From the NCBI GenBank assembly GCA_029721435.1, contig CM056586.1, positions 70,023,679 to 70,087,678 of the forward strand: a stretch of 64,000 bases of DNA, read 5' to 3'. A program made the translations under genes and the position numbers. The notes below the pieces were generated by a model that saw only the letters and a list, made by a program, of their open reading frames with translations, did no database searches and was not told the DNA's origin. This document shows, piece by piece, positions 36,101 to 61,434 of this stretch; the stretch's first letter is position 1; every line of letters begins with the position of its first letter. Source of the stretch: Gymnothorax reevesii. Taxonomy: Eukaryota; Chordata; Actinopteri; Anguilliformes; Muraenidae.

Positions 36101-37616
36101 TAGGCAAAATTTCCCTGTGTCATTGCATTTCTAATGAAGTAAAGTACCCGCAGACCAGGTATTGATATACAGTGATAAATAAAAGTTATTGCTGCCACAA
36201 ACATGAGAAACGTGGAAAAAGAAATACCTTAGAAAATCAATGGAAAATGCATTAGACTGCATTGAAAGTTGAGTTCAGTTTTTAATTCTTGTAGTAATTA
36301 GTGATTATTAAAGGTGGGATATTATAGAATATTTTTATTCAAAAATTTTTTTTGGAAAAATAGTCAAATTTTGCCCATTTAACCCCAGATCATCCCTAAA
36401 CAGACTTCAAAGAAAGGATGAATCCTTGTATGTGTATGTATGTATTGCTTATAATTTGTATACATGCACTTTTCAAACGTTGTAAAAGGTGGGAAAACAT
36501 TGCAGAAAGTCTCTTCCCAAAATGTCTTCTTTACGCAGCTAGGATATTAACCATTTGAAATTATCATCAAACTAGGTTCGAACAGGGTCCTCAAATCTGG
36601 ACCTCGAATCCAAATCCAGCCCAGGTTTTCTGTTATCCCAGGCAAGTAAATGAACAGGAAGTGCCTCTGATTGGCCAGACTGTGTTAACACCCGACTCCC
36701 AGGTAAAAGGAGGATGGAAAACCAGCAGTCCTTAAACCTCGTAGGGCGTGATTTGAGGACCAGGGTTTCTAGAGCAAGGGTCCCCAATCTTTCCCTGAAT
36801 GGGACGGTGTGGGTGCAGGCTTTCATTGCAACCAAGCAGCTAACGTTACACACCAGATACTCCTAATCAACCCCTGAACTCTTTACTAATAAGCTTGATC
36901 AGTTGCATCAGGTGTGTTGCTGCTTGGTGGCAATGAAAGCTGCACCCACACCGGCCCTTTCTGGGAAAGACTGGGGACCCCTGCTCTAGAGGCAAGAATA
37001 TTGGAGACAAAAATTTCATACAACTGGCCTGTTCTTCTCAAGGGTACATTTTCCAAGACCACAAACGCTGGCTTGCACAGTTGGAAACATTGACTGTACA
37101 CGGTCGAACCAAATAAGTTTGTTAGCGACATTAGTTAGCAGCTATGCTTTTGGGAAATGGGCCCCTGACCCGCTGTTTTTAATGGGCCGGGTAAGAATGG
37201 GCCCTTTCGCGAACACAAGCGCGGTTCCAGCTTAAACTTCATTCGTCCTCGAAATATTCAAATAAAAATACTGCTTTGCACCGCGGAAATTCGAGTCTAC
37301 ATTGTGGACAAAGTTTTCTATGAACCGATATTGTGCGAGACACATTAACCCAGCTGGTCAGTAAGTCAGTTTACGTAGCTGGTCATATAGCAACAGTTAA
37401 CTAACGTCTAAGTAACGAGTTTACGTGAAGCCCGTCAGATGCGCAGAGGATGACTGTGACAGAGGGCGAGTCAGCCGATTAACCTTCATAATCAGTGAAC
37501 AGAAACGGCTTATTTCGCCAGCGGCCTTTTCTTCACTCACTTACCTTCTTTATATTCGATTTCGAAGCAGGATGAAAATCCTTCTTACACATGAAATTGG
37601 CAAACGACTTCCCCAT
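23515..37616 (-). CDS. cir1: Corepressor interacting with RBPJ (Cir1), complete CDS in ten exons
   Basis: The minus-strand exons are 37616-37545, 31269-31175, 30602-30529, 30408-30395, 29496-29444, 29322-29274, 28381-28264, 25343-25237, 24844-24759 and 24193-23515. Their total is 1347 nt (448 aa plus stop), all bounded by GT-AG with matching phases. The N-terminus ([18 protein letters not shown]) and exon 2 ([20 protein letters not shown]) form the Cir_N domain. Exon 7 carries a zinc knuckle, C125-X2-C128-X4-H133-X6-C140, within [16 protein letters not shown]. Exon 8 has [18 protein letters not shown] and exon 9 [15 protein letters not shown]. Exon 10 is Lys- then Arg/Ser-rich, as in splicing-associated proteins. 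Known role: links the Notch effector RBPJ/CBF1 to HDAC/SAP30 repressor complexes and associates with splicing factors in the nucleus. Human CIR1 is about 450 aa. The gene runs divergently from scrn3 and convergently with sp9. Confidence 0.95.
24335..24615. repeat. Dispersed repeat, copy 1 (partner at 46085-46395)
   Basis: Shares long ordered blocks with 46085-46395: AGTGGAGA, GGGAAATGTGTATAAAAT, GATGTAATGCT, CCTGGGTTTG, a GTAAGTGTGATG block followed by AGCTTCA, and AGAATATGTG. It lies in the last cir1 intron. No coding capacity or clear terminal repeats; the class is unknown. Confidence 0.6.
24759..24844 (-). CDS. cir1: cir1 exon 9 (residues 195-223)
   Basis: Encodes [20 protein letters not shown] followed by TRQKQKLL plus AG. 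Acceptor tttttcag; donor gtgcgg (phase 2). Confidence 0.95.
25237..25343 (-). CDS. cir1: cir1 exon 8 (residues 159-194)
   Basis: Encodes [20 protein letters not shown] and then [15 protein letters not shown]. Acceptor tctcgcag; donor CAG|gtaatc (phase 0). Confidence 0.95.
25344..28263. other. cir1 intron 7
   Basis: 2.9-kb intron. It includes a short stretch at about 27805-27890 (GTGCACTTTATTAGGAACACC onward) resembling a repeat I recall as widespread in fish genomes. Nothing else can be assigned. Confidence 0.4.
28264..28381 (-). CDS. cir1: cir1 exon 7, zinc knuckle (residues 120-159)
   Basis: Begins [20 protein letters not shown] and continues through [19 protein letters not shown]. Acceptor tcctgcag; donor GCAG|gtgggt (phase 1). 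Carries all four putative zinc ligands. Confidence 0.95.
29274..29322 (-). CDS. cir1: cir1 exon 6 (residues 103-119)
   Basis: Encodes [16 protein letters not shown] after gtttag; donor CAG|gtaaaa (phase 0). Confidence 0.95.
29444..29496 (-). CDS. cir1: cir1 exon 5 (residues 86-103)
   Basis: Encodes [17 protein letters not shown] plus AA of the next Lys codon. Acceptor cctatag; donor gtaagt (phase 2). Confidence 0.93.
30395..30408 (-). CDS. cir1: cir1 exon 4, 14-nt microexon (residues 81-85)
   Basis: AGGAGACAAAGGAG lies between a pyrimidine-rich acceptor (gttcctgttttgaag) and a gtaatg donor. With the split codon from exon 3 it adds EETKE and returns to phase 0 exactly as exon 5 requires. The acidic KE-rich content matches this segment of mammalian CIR1. 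Without it the flanking exons (phase 1 to phase 0) would not join in frame. Confidence 0.8.
30529..30602 (-). CDS. cir1: cir1 exon 3 (residues 56-81)
   Basis: Encodes [20 protein letters not shown], near-identical to the human protein as recalled. Acceptor tttaaag; donor AAAG|gtatga (phase 1). Confidence 0.95.
31175..31269 (-). CDS. cir1: cir1 exon 2 (residues 25-56)
   Basis: Acceptor cgcacag, then GTATGGATCGCAG (VWIAEQKL...), ending in KEQETYNN plus AG at a gtgaga donor (phase 2). Completes the Cir_N domain. Confidence 0.94.
31365..32586. mobile_element. Non-autonomous DNA transposon with CAGGGCTCTAGACT ends
   Basis: The left tip CAGGGCTCTAGACT is inverted at the right tip as AGTCTGGAGCCCTG, with TACAG directly flanking both sides. 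Just inside each end are related TTTTAGGGGC blocks. No transposase frame is visible in the 1.2-kb interior. CAGGG tips are common in hAT elements, but an 8-bp target duplication is not seen, so the superfamily is tentative. Lies in cir1 intron 1. Confidence 0.6.
32640..33480. repeat. Interspersed repeat with (ACGACG)n-like tract
   Basis: Begins with a tandem duplication of a 27-bp unit ending CAGTTTAACTCAAACTAGT (about 32656-32716). It continues with several AAGGTCA/GACCTTGA blocks and ATGGCTGCCACCATGG, and ends with GGACGACGAACGACGACGAC... near 33400-33430 followed by TCAGGTCAGCTAAAAAA. No protein. This arrangement resembles repeats in aquatic animal genomes; the family is unassigned. Confidence 0.45.
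33590..35735 (+). mobile_element. Degenerate Tc1-like transposon interrupted by a 0.9-kb insertion
   Basis: Plus-strand remnants in order are a helix-turn-helix region (33770-33930), a mid-transposase block with ATGTGGTCTGATGAGTCCAG (about 34178-34197) and, after an interruption, GTTATGATCAGGGGCTGC (35225 on), with a block coding [15 protein letters not shown] near 35480. Stops and shifts are frequent. Sequence at about 34288-35210 does not belong to the element and splits it. A similar family fragment lies at the right edge of the window. Outer boundaries are approximate. Confidence 0.75.
34288..35210. mobile_element. Unidentified insertion inside the Tc1 copy
   Basis: The Tc1 reading breaks at GCCCACTGTACA and resumes at GCAGTGTTATGATC, leaving about 0.92 kb of AT-rich foreign sequence. 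No transposase, clear terminal repeats or poly(A) tail were recognised. Confidence 0.45.
35737..36399. mobile_element. Small DNA transposon with GGGGTTAAATG inverted ends
   Basis: The left end GGGGTGATCTGGGGTTAAATG is inverted at the right as CATTTAACCCCAGATCATCC, enclosing about 0.66 kb of AT-rich non-coding sequence. It abuts the degenerate Tc1 element in cir1 intron 1. Confidence 0.6.
36775..36983. mobile_element. hAT-type MITE with 8-bp target duplication
   Basis: The tips CAAGGGTCCCCAATCTTTCCC and GGGAAAGACTGGGGACCCCTG are inverted repeats. The flanking 8-mers TTCTAGAG and CTCTAGAG agree at 7 of 8 bases, the duplication length expected for hAT transposition. The interior is short and non-coding. 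Confidence 0.75.
37545..37616 (-). CDS. cir1: cir1 exon 1 (residues 1-24)
   Basis: The start codon at 37616-37614 opens [20 protein letters not shown]; the exon ends AAGAAG|gtaagt in phase 0. It contains the first half of the Cir_N domain. Confidence 0.95.
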
Positions 37617-38983
37617 GGCCGTGTCAAAATTCTGTCGCTGCAGGCAAACAGATTTGTTGTCAAATTGTCAATCGTTAAGCAGCCGCATCCTTTTCCGGTG
37701 CAAAGTTCCTCCTTCTCTTCTTCTTCTTTTTAGAGAAATATCCTTCTTGATTTCCGTATGAGCTTGTTTATGCAATACCGCCACCCTCTGCTCCGGAGTG
37801 TGGATCAGAGGACAGTGACGGAGGGGAAAAAAACATTCATGAGCTGGTAATGTAATGATCATCCTCACCTTCAAGTTCTTGTTTCACTGTTGACAAATCA
37901 TGCTCTTGGGCAGTCAATCAAACACCCTCGTTTCCCTAAAAAGGTCTAATACTGTGTAGATCACCACCCATTGATCTGTTCTTTACATTCATTTTGATGC
38001 GAACTCCAGCACCCGAAAGCCTCTCAGCCCAGACTTCTTCACTGCAAAATCTCCGTTCCTACCTCTCCACAATGCCCCATCATCTGCAAAAAATGACCTC
38101 CCTATATCCAGAGGAATGTCACAGAAAATGTGATTAATCATTAATTAGTGATTAATTTTGCTTCCCTGCGATCGTTCATTATTTACTGTATGCAACTAAA
38201 ACACAACACTGAGAATCCTAGCCTGAATCTGCCTCCCAAACTTAAAATCTCAGCTTCAATGACTAAATAAATAAATAAATAATCCCCATCAAATAACCAT
38301 GGTTGTAATTTAATTACTAATCCCCTTTTTCTGAAAATCTTTTTCTTGGAGTTGAACTCAATCGACAAACTACTGGTACATTATCTCCACCTACTGGGAA
38401 TATCACATAATATTTCTTTCTACAAACCCATGGTCGCGATCAAGCCTCTTATCACCAGGTGTCTGACTCCTAAACTGCGTTCGAATTACTCCAAATAGAG
38501 CCATAGTTAATGAAAATGAACAGTATGCTGTATTGAATAAGATTTGAACCTAGCCATTGAGACCATAAAATAATGAGGATAATGATTGCTGAGGCAATAA
38601 ATCAAGTGAGCAGTAGGGTCATCTTCTCATAGACTTCTATTTATTTGGACAACTTTTTGCCACCACTGAAGTCGCCACCCACTGGCCATGAAAATGAGTG
38701 CAAGTTTAAGGCACTTGTGCATTGGCCTCACTTTTCAGACCCAGGGGCTGCGTCCATCTTTTTACACAGACTATGGCCGAAAAGCAGCAATAATCAGACA
38801 GTTTTCATTATATCATTGTTGATATGTGTATTGGTGGCACTGGAGAGGGTGAGAGCGAGGGGCTCAATTTGGCAAACTTTGTCCCCCTGTCCATAATAAC
38901 TAATGGCAGGCCAGGGTTTTTACTTATTTATTTTTAATTATGACATTAAGAAGCTATAGAAGTAGAGAATTATTCAACAATAT
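37617..38983. promoter_or_regulatory. cir1 5' flank (divergent promoter interval, left part)
   Basis: Upstream of the cir1 start. On the minus strand the first 120 nt include CACCGGAAAAGG (an ETS-like GGAA core) and no nearby TATA box. The 5' UTR boundary cannot be placed. No other gene is seen through 38983. Confidence 0.35.
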
Positions 38984-40530
38984 ACTCAGTAGGTGGCAGC
39001 AATGCACCAAATGGGCGTAAATATATTGCGCCTACAAGAAGAAGAAGATGAAGAGAAGGGCATGTGATGATGATTGAGGTGATTCAGGTTTGGGTGGAGG
39101 GTGACTGTTGTGTCAAGTTGTTTGGTTGGAGGGCAGCGTGTAAATGTGGTTTGAAGGGGTGGATGAGAGAACAAGGAAGGGAAGTTAGAAAAAGAAATAA
39201 AGGAGGGAATATATCGTCGGCCTGCTGATAAAATCTTGTATACTCAAAATGATAAACTTTGCAGGAGAGCGTAAAAAATGTTTAATTTTGCATGTAAGAA
39301 TGCAGTTGAGCTGTGTTCGGGTAGGATGACTATTTTTCTTCCAAAAATGTATTTTGCATTTTGCAATGTTTATGTTATTATTGTGGACATACAAGTTTTC
39401 GTTTCTTATCAAATTTGGAGATACAAGGTTTTATCAGCAGGCCGACAATATATTGTCCAACTGGATGAAACCAGTTGGAACAAGTCAGGGGACAACTTAC
39501 GAATTTAGTGATAGATGCTTTGTTGACAAATTCTTTAAACCAGAAATCGGAAACATAAAAGCTGTAAGGGTGAGGAATTGGATTAGTGATCTTACAGTGC
39601 ACAGAATTGAAATATTCGATCTGACACCGGCAACCTGTTTTCCCACCCATAACTGGGCTATTATTAAGAGAGTCATGAGTGGTGTAAGGATATCTGTGAG
39701 AACTGATTTATTTCTGGAAGTGAAAGGGTTATGTGGAGCCAGATGCATAAAGCGTCATCAAGATGGAACGTAAATGGATAGTATGTCCGTACTGTTACAG
39801 TTTGAAAATTATTTTCCAGACTGGATGAGTCAGCTACAGGGTGGGGGCATTAAAATGGGCCCCATTAAGGTGTTATTTGAATCAGGAACACAGGCGTATG
39901 ATGGCTGTGTGCATAAATATAGTCTGCATGTAAGAGATGTGGCAAAGAGGGGTGCACAGAGAGGTGCTTGTATTGTTGAAAGAAATAGCCATTGGCTATC
40001 ATTGTCAGGGAAATCACTAGGCAGTTGCGGAGTTTGAAAGAACAAGTTCAGCCTTGAGGTAGAACCATAAAACATGCACAGTTACAGGGTAAAACATCAT
40101 ATTCAGAAGATATTAAAAGAATGAGGGTGGGAAAGGGAACGGTAAGGAAGCACAGGGTAGAAATGGTGAGATGGTGAGGACAGAAAGATGTGACAAGGAA
40201 CTAATTTTGGATTGGAGAAGGAGGCAGTTTTTAGCTTTAGTAGCCAGGGTGTTGAGCTGTGCCAGTAAAATAGAGAAGAAAACAGAAAGGATCAGGATGG
40301 TGCTGCGTGCTGCCAGGGAGACGCTGAATATTATGGACGTGAAGAGAGAGGATATTCAGGGAATTCTGTAGAAAGGGCTTGGAGAGTACCTGAAGCCTTG
40401 TAGGTACATCAGTGAGAAAAGTTAATGGGTTTGGGATGGATAGACGGTGATTGGTCCAGCAAACGGAAGAGTAGGTAATTACTTAGAACATACAGTAGAT
40501 GGCGGAAATACACGACATGGTTTGTATACA
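38984..40530 (+). mobile_element. ORF1-only non-LTR retroelement remnant
   Basis: Three successive plus-strand frames (39354-39773, 39774-40037, 40171-40371) read like a broken LINE ORF1 (gag-like) protein. They show SVLLQFE, a decayed cysteine/histidine knuckle region (VAKRGAQRGACIVERNSH) and a C-terminal KKTERIRMVLRAARETLNI motif. The 5' part begins near AGTAGGTGGCAGCAATGCAC and a GAAGAAGAAGATGAAGA purine tract. The 3' part ends near AGTAGATGGCGGAAATACAC. No endonuclease or reverse transcriptase is present. Family placement is inference. Confidence 0.55.
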
Positions 40531-40649
40531 CACATTGAACTGAATAGTACAAGAATAAGTGATAATATTATTGATTTGCGAATTGCGTTCTGTTCGGTGG
40601 ACTAAAGCAGTCACGTTTGTGTTACGTTGTCTTTGGCTCCTAATCTTAC

Positions 40650-41268
40650 ATAGCGCTAATGTTACATTGCCAGCTAGCGATAGTGCCATAGATGGTCTTC
40701 TACTCTGGCGACGTGACGTGACGTGACGTGAGCAAACGGTTTACTGCGTGCCCTTTGCCCAGTGACGCAGATCAAACAAGTTTTACGGAACTGGTTTTCA
40801 TCTGGTACCGACTCTCTGTTTTCGAAATCTGGTCGCATGAAATGAAAGTAGAGGAGAGACCGGGGAGCGCCCGTGTGTGAGGGTTTGTTCGGGTCCGGAA
40901 GAGTCACGCAGCAGCTGTCAAGCAACGGATTTACACCACAGGTGACGGCGCACTTCTGTCATGTCCGCTGATAACAAGATTTCTTTCATTCCTAGTTGCA
41001 GTGCGGGGAAGGCCCGTGGCAGAGGAAAATGTTAATAAATGAAACATGTCAGCTAAATTGAGAGTGAATGTTACAATTACTAGGATTAAATGTGAACTGA
41101 GGTAGAAAAATAAGTGTTCCGCGCACCGGATTTTCTTGTTTTGGCGCTCAGGCTGCCTGTAGATTACTTTGAATATGTGGATCTCTCTTGCAAAAAAAAA
41201 AAAATGTATATATCCTTTCAGCCGAATTTTTCAAACTGACCGGTTGTCAACTTGCATTTTCCTGAAGG
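40650..41268 (+). promoter_or_regulatory. scrn3: Candidate scrn3 promoter and 5' UTR
   Basis: Contains four tandem GACGT units at 40710-40729, creating overlapping CRE/ATF-like (TGACGTGA) sites about 550 bp upstream of the scrn3 start. The sequence just before the start (ttttcctgaag|GATG) looks like a 3' splice site, so the first exon is probably non-coding and lies near 40.9-41.0 kb. No TATA box was placed. Confidence 0.35.
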
Positions 41269-57355
<16,087 letters not shown>

Positions 57356-57460
57356 GGAAAGGTACAATGCAAGTCAAATATCTAAATATTTACCGTGTAC
57401 CCTACTAGCTGCTGAATCATGCGAGCAGTTAAAAACGTTTCTTGCTGTATTAATGTTGGT

Positions 57461-57642
57461 AACCCTTAAAGCGCCAAAATAAATGTTAAAAAAATACAAA
57501 TTTGATCATCTTGAGCTGTTGAAAACCTCCCCTGCGGGAGCTCTTTTAAACAAGTCTTCGCATGATAGGTTTTCAACGGCTTTGATTTTAATATCTTTAT
57601 GTCTTTGAGCAACAATAGCTGCATTCAGTGCTCTAAGGGTAA
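57461..57642. repeat. Palindromic TTAA-type MITE, copy 3 of 3
   Basis: Shares GAGCTGTTGAAAACCTCCCC, GCGGGAGCTCTTTTAAACAAG and GATAGGTTTTCAAC with copy 1; the tips AACCCTTAAAGCGC and AGTGCTCTAAGGGT are inverted. Lies 105 bp past the scrn3 stop, so probably within its 3' UTR. Confidence 0.75.
57478..57483 (+). terminator. scrn3: Candidate scrn3 polyadenylation signal inside MITE copy 3
   Basis: First AATAAA after the scrn3 stop (123 nt downstream), located inside the MITE. Usage is not known. Confidence 0.3.
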
Positions 57643-60600
57643 ATGCCCCATTCATTTTATTGATTAAAAATGGCGATTTCAAACTGTTCTCGTGTGTAGC
57701 AGCAGTTATGTTCTTAAGAATGGGCTGCGATCCTGTGTGATGAATAATTGTTACTTTCACAAACCATGATGCAACCATAAAGGACTAAATTATGGCAAAT
57801 GAGTGATTTAATTTTCTCACACTTGAAGATCCTTGACCTCGGTGTTCATTAATGGTGTACTATGCAGGATTTTTCACCTGGCTGTCTCTCTGTGTTCATA
57901 ATCAAAAAAGTGTCAAAGTTTCTGTACTTAAAATCAACGGAGAGTCAAAGTATCGTGACAATGCACCCGTAATTTGTGCTTATTATTAAAGTGCCCCCCT
58001 TAACCCTTCTCATCGGCATCCTTCTCATTTTTCATATTCATTTCACTGTGTTTATATTTGAATAGAAAGTTCTAGGTAAGATACAGCAATTCAAAGACTG
58101 ACTCGTGTCCCGTGGGCTACTGGTTTGTTTTCGCCTGCTTTAGCATCTCCTGCACTTACGAATCTCCGACCCCTCGGCATTAAGACAAGGAACACCTCCA
58201 GAAATGTCTCAAACACATTTTACATTAATAAATACAAGGAAAGGATGTGATATAGGTGTTCAAACATGGCTAGTTTATCACTGATACACCGTTGCATGGT
58301 TTTATATTCTGAGCAACAAAAGAAACGCAAGTTAGCTAATTAATGTACTCTGATGGTTGCTCAGTCAAAGCGACCGTAAAATAAAGAGATGTTTGATGAA
58401 ACAAGAGTAAATGTGCATGCGCTAGTAATAAATTTGATTTTCTAAAATAATTACACGCAAACGTATTGTCCTGTCTGCCTTTAACTGCATTTCTTTTGTT
58501 GTTCAGTATATTTTGAAAGATGAAAATCATGAAAAGTTTGCCCTTAAGCTACAAGACAAATGCAACCCTTTGCCATGTGAGTAAACGCAAAATGTTCACT
58601 TAAGGTGTAAAATGTCATTTCTTGAAGTGCTGGGAGTCTGAGGGGGCATTTTGGTCTTCTGTAGGGATATTCACTTTATAAACACCTGTACTTGGCAACT
58701 CAGAAGACTGTTCCACCAGTGATTGGTCACAATGTAAAACCCTTTATGCCAATAAACACAATGAGCGGAGTTTTGTAATGTGAAGTGTAAGCATGTGGTT
58801 TCCTTAAAAAAAATAAAGAAAAATGAGCAAAAATTTAAATCTTACAGTTTTAGTTTTCATTTTTTATGCAATTCAAAAAAAAAAATCTATAAAGTTGTAT
58901 TTAAATACAGCACTTGCAGTACATGCCCAAGTACATTTTGAAAAATGGCATAAACTTTGCGATTTCAACATAGGATTTTGAACATCAAAAAAGAATTTTC
59001 AAATCAATGTGAACTTCCAAAAATGAATTTGCTATGCATCATTTTCTTTCAGATCACTGAAATGTCTTTAGTTTACTTGCGCCTGTGGTTTTTACACGGG
59101 TAATGAACTCAAAGCTTTATTAAAGAAATAAAGACTGCTAACAACCAATTTTGATTAAAAAAAAAAAAGTTGCTTGAAGCAACGGCGACATTTTTATTCT
59201 GCATAATTTCCAAATACATGAACAAAGGTCAGTTTGACATGGAATTGGCTGTATGCAAAAACGTAAACACATTGCACTTGGCTTAACCAATACTAACATT
59301 ATCTCTGTTCTCGCAATGCAGATACAAACAATTATGCTATAGTCTGCTTAATAGGGGAAGTACAATATCATTTATCAAACATGGTTATGAATATGGCATT
59401 AACTATTAAATTACAAGGAGAGTAAGAGATTGCGGAACCAAATCGCTCTAAAACATTTCATCATCATTGTTACTTTCAAACGTTAGACAGGACTTTTAGT
59501 AGCACTGAAAAACTCGAATACTTCTTTATTACCCAAGGAAAGTACAGTACCAAATCCTAGAGACGTGCTTATTGAAGAGTCCAAAGCCTTTATTCCATGG
59601 AATGAAAAGTTAGCTGAGAAAATACCTCGGCCTCAGAGTACATTCGGTAAATATGTATATTTTGAATAAAATCAATCGTGCACACAGACAGTAGAATTCT
59701 CTAATCCATGAAATGGCAGCATGCAGAATTCTTCTCACTGCAAGTAATATCCATCGGAACCGGAAATGTTAAACTTCACGCAAATTTTGAAAACCATGCT
59801 GCTTGTATTCTCAATAGTTTTCATAATGATAATTCCTTCCTTAGTCAGATTGCCATATTCAATTTCATTCGAGGGTCCTTGTCTGCCATTTCATTTTAAC
59901 GATACTGAACTTACCTTGCAGAATTCAGAAAATACACCTGAGAAAACCATCGTACAGTAAACCGAGATGCGAGAAACACCTGGTCTCCCTGAGATTCACC
60001 AGCATTACCTTCATGAAAGATGACTAAAGCTAGTAGCTACAGCAGCTCCAGTAGAGGGCACTTTCTTTTGACCTTACATTGTGCTTAACTGATTGTGACG
60101 TTAGTTCACTTGAACAAAGTGAACTTCAATGATAAATTCGCCCTGCTGTGTCCTGAGGTCCTTGATACAATCTGACGGCCTGTGCGAGTGCCAGTTACCA
60201 ACGAAGGTTTTGGCTTAATGTCTTGAAATTGCAAGCCTTATTGGCTTATCAATACATGAAGTGCATTGAAATATCAAATGGCTTTCAAAGTATAATTGTA
60301 AACCATGTTGAGGGTTGATGTGGGTAACAGAATAGGTACGGTTAAGTATGAACCGGTTTTCAGATGGAGTGGAGGTCTTCAGTTATAAAATGCTTTGACC
60401 GGAGATGAGGAAGCAGACATCTGTATCCATCAGCTTCTTGGAAGACTGGTTTGGGTTGACGGCTCCTCGCATGTCGTTAGCCTCATAGCATAATTGCTTA
60501 AGTGACATTTTTGCTAAATTGATATAATCGGCTGGCTGTTCTTTTGTGCTGGCAAAGAAAGTGTTCTTTCCTTTTTTCTCAAAACTTTAAAAGAAAAGAA

Positions 60601-61226
60601 AAATAAAATCCATTCTCTTGAATAACAAAATTTTAAAAATAATAAAAACTTTAAAAAATGAGATGTGTAATTATGCTAAGTGGCTAGCGATGTGTAGTGC
60701 TGTGGAGGGAATATCCGAAGGAGGACTGGTGCATCGCTGGATATTTGCCAGCCCTCGACTCCGATCCAAAGCCAACTACCATGCGGTTTCAGGCTCACCT
60801 TTGAAACTAACAGGCTAAACATAAAATCACCACTGAATGTCCGTTAGGTTTGTCGCAGCATCTTCAAATGCAACAGACCACATCAATCGCAACACTGAAC
60901 ACAAGCCTCGCCAAATTTCTCTTAACACTGTCTGCTGCACGACGTCCGTACGAAGCCTTACGGATGCCTGCTACAAGTTCATTTTCCAAGGCATGGCTGC
61001 ATTATATCCTCACGTCAGGATAACGGACAGCAGGACTAGTAGAAAGTATGTTAGACAGCTTTTCAATTACGGTTTAATTCATAATGTGTTACCATGCAAC
61101 AGGGTTAATATGTTAAACCGGTGTTATCTAAAATAGTCTTGGGTCAGAAATGAAAACTTCTCAGACCGAAGATTCCTTTGACCTCCAGAGTCACATGACA
61201 GAGGGGACCTCCGGTCAGAAGCGCCA
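57643..61226. other. scrn3-gpr155 convergent intergenic region
   Basis: AT-rich. Several small open frames (58336-58530, 59708-59960, 60618-61136) show no family resemblance. It should include the 3' UTRs of scrn3 (left) and gpr155 (right). Confidence 0.4.
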
Positions 61227-61434
61227 TCACGGCCCTCCTCTGTCGGTGAAGCGGTAGTGCAGGCCGTCGCCACAGAAACTGGACTTGTGGGTGAAGCCCC
61301 GGAACACTCCTCCCTCCATCAGCTTCTTCCCATACGACAGCGCCTCCCCCTGGTCCGGGGCGAGGCCCACCCTCTGCAGCCAGTCCGTCAGCTCGCTGCC
61401 CAGGAAGGTTTCCACCGCGGGCCCAGCCCCACAC
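61227..61434 (-). CDS. gpr155: Gpr155 terminal exon, DEP domain (partial gene)
   Basis: After a minus-strand acceptor ctgatacacag, 68 codons follow in phase 1: CGAGPAVETFLGSELTDWLQ, then GLAPDQGEALSYGKKLMEGG, FRGFTHKSSFCGDGLHYRF and a TGA at 61229-61227. GSELTDWL, ALSYGKKLMEGGV and a terminal YRF are DEP-domain landmarks. Gpr155 (LYCHOS) is a lysosomal transporter-like/GPCR fusion that senses cholesterol and regulates mTORC1; its C-terminus is a DEP domain. Position and strand right after scrn3 fit the conserved gene order. The upstream exons are not seen in the remaining 2.5 kb and must lie beyond the window. A teleost duplicate (a or b) cannot be chosen. Confidence 0.82.

Noticed and set aside
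39378..39748. Minus-strand frames over the LINE-like insertion
   Set aside because: No family resemblance; the plus strand carries the ORF1-like motifs.
60837..61136. 99-residue plus-strand frame next to gpr155
   Set aside because: No recognised domain, and it lies in the expected gpr155 3' UTR on the opposite strand.
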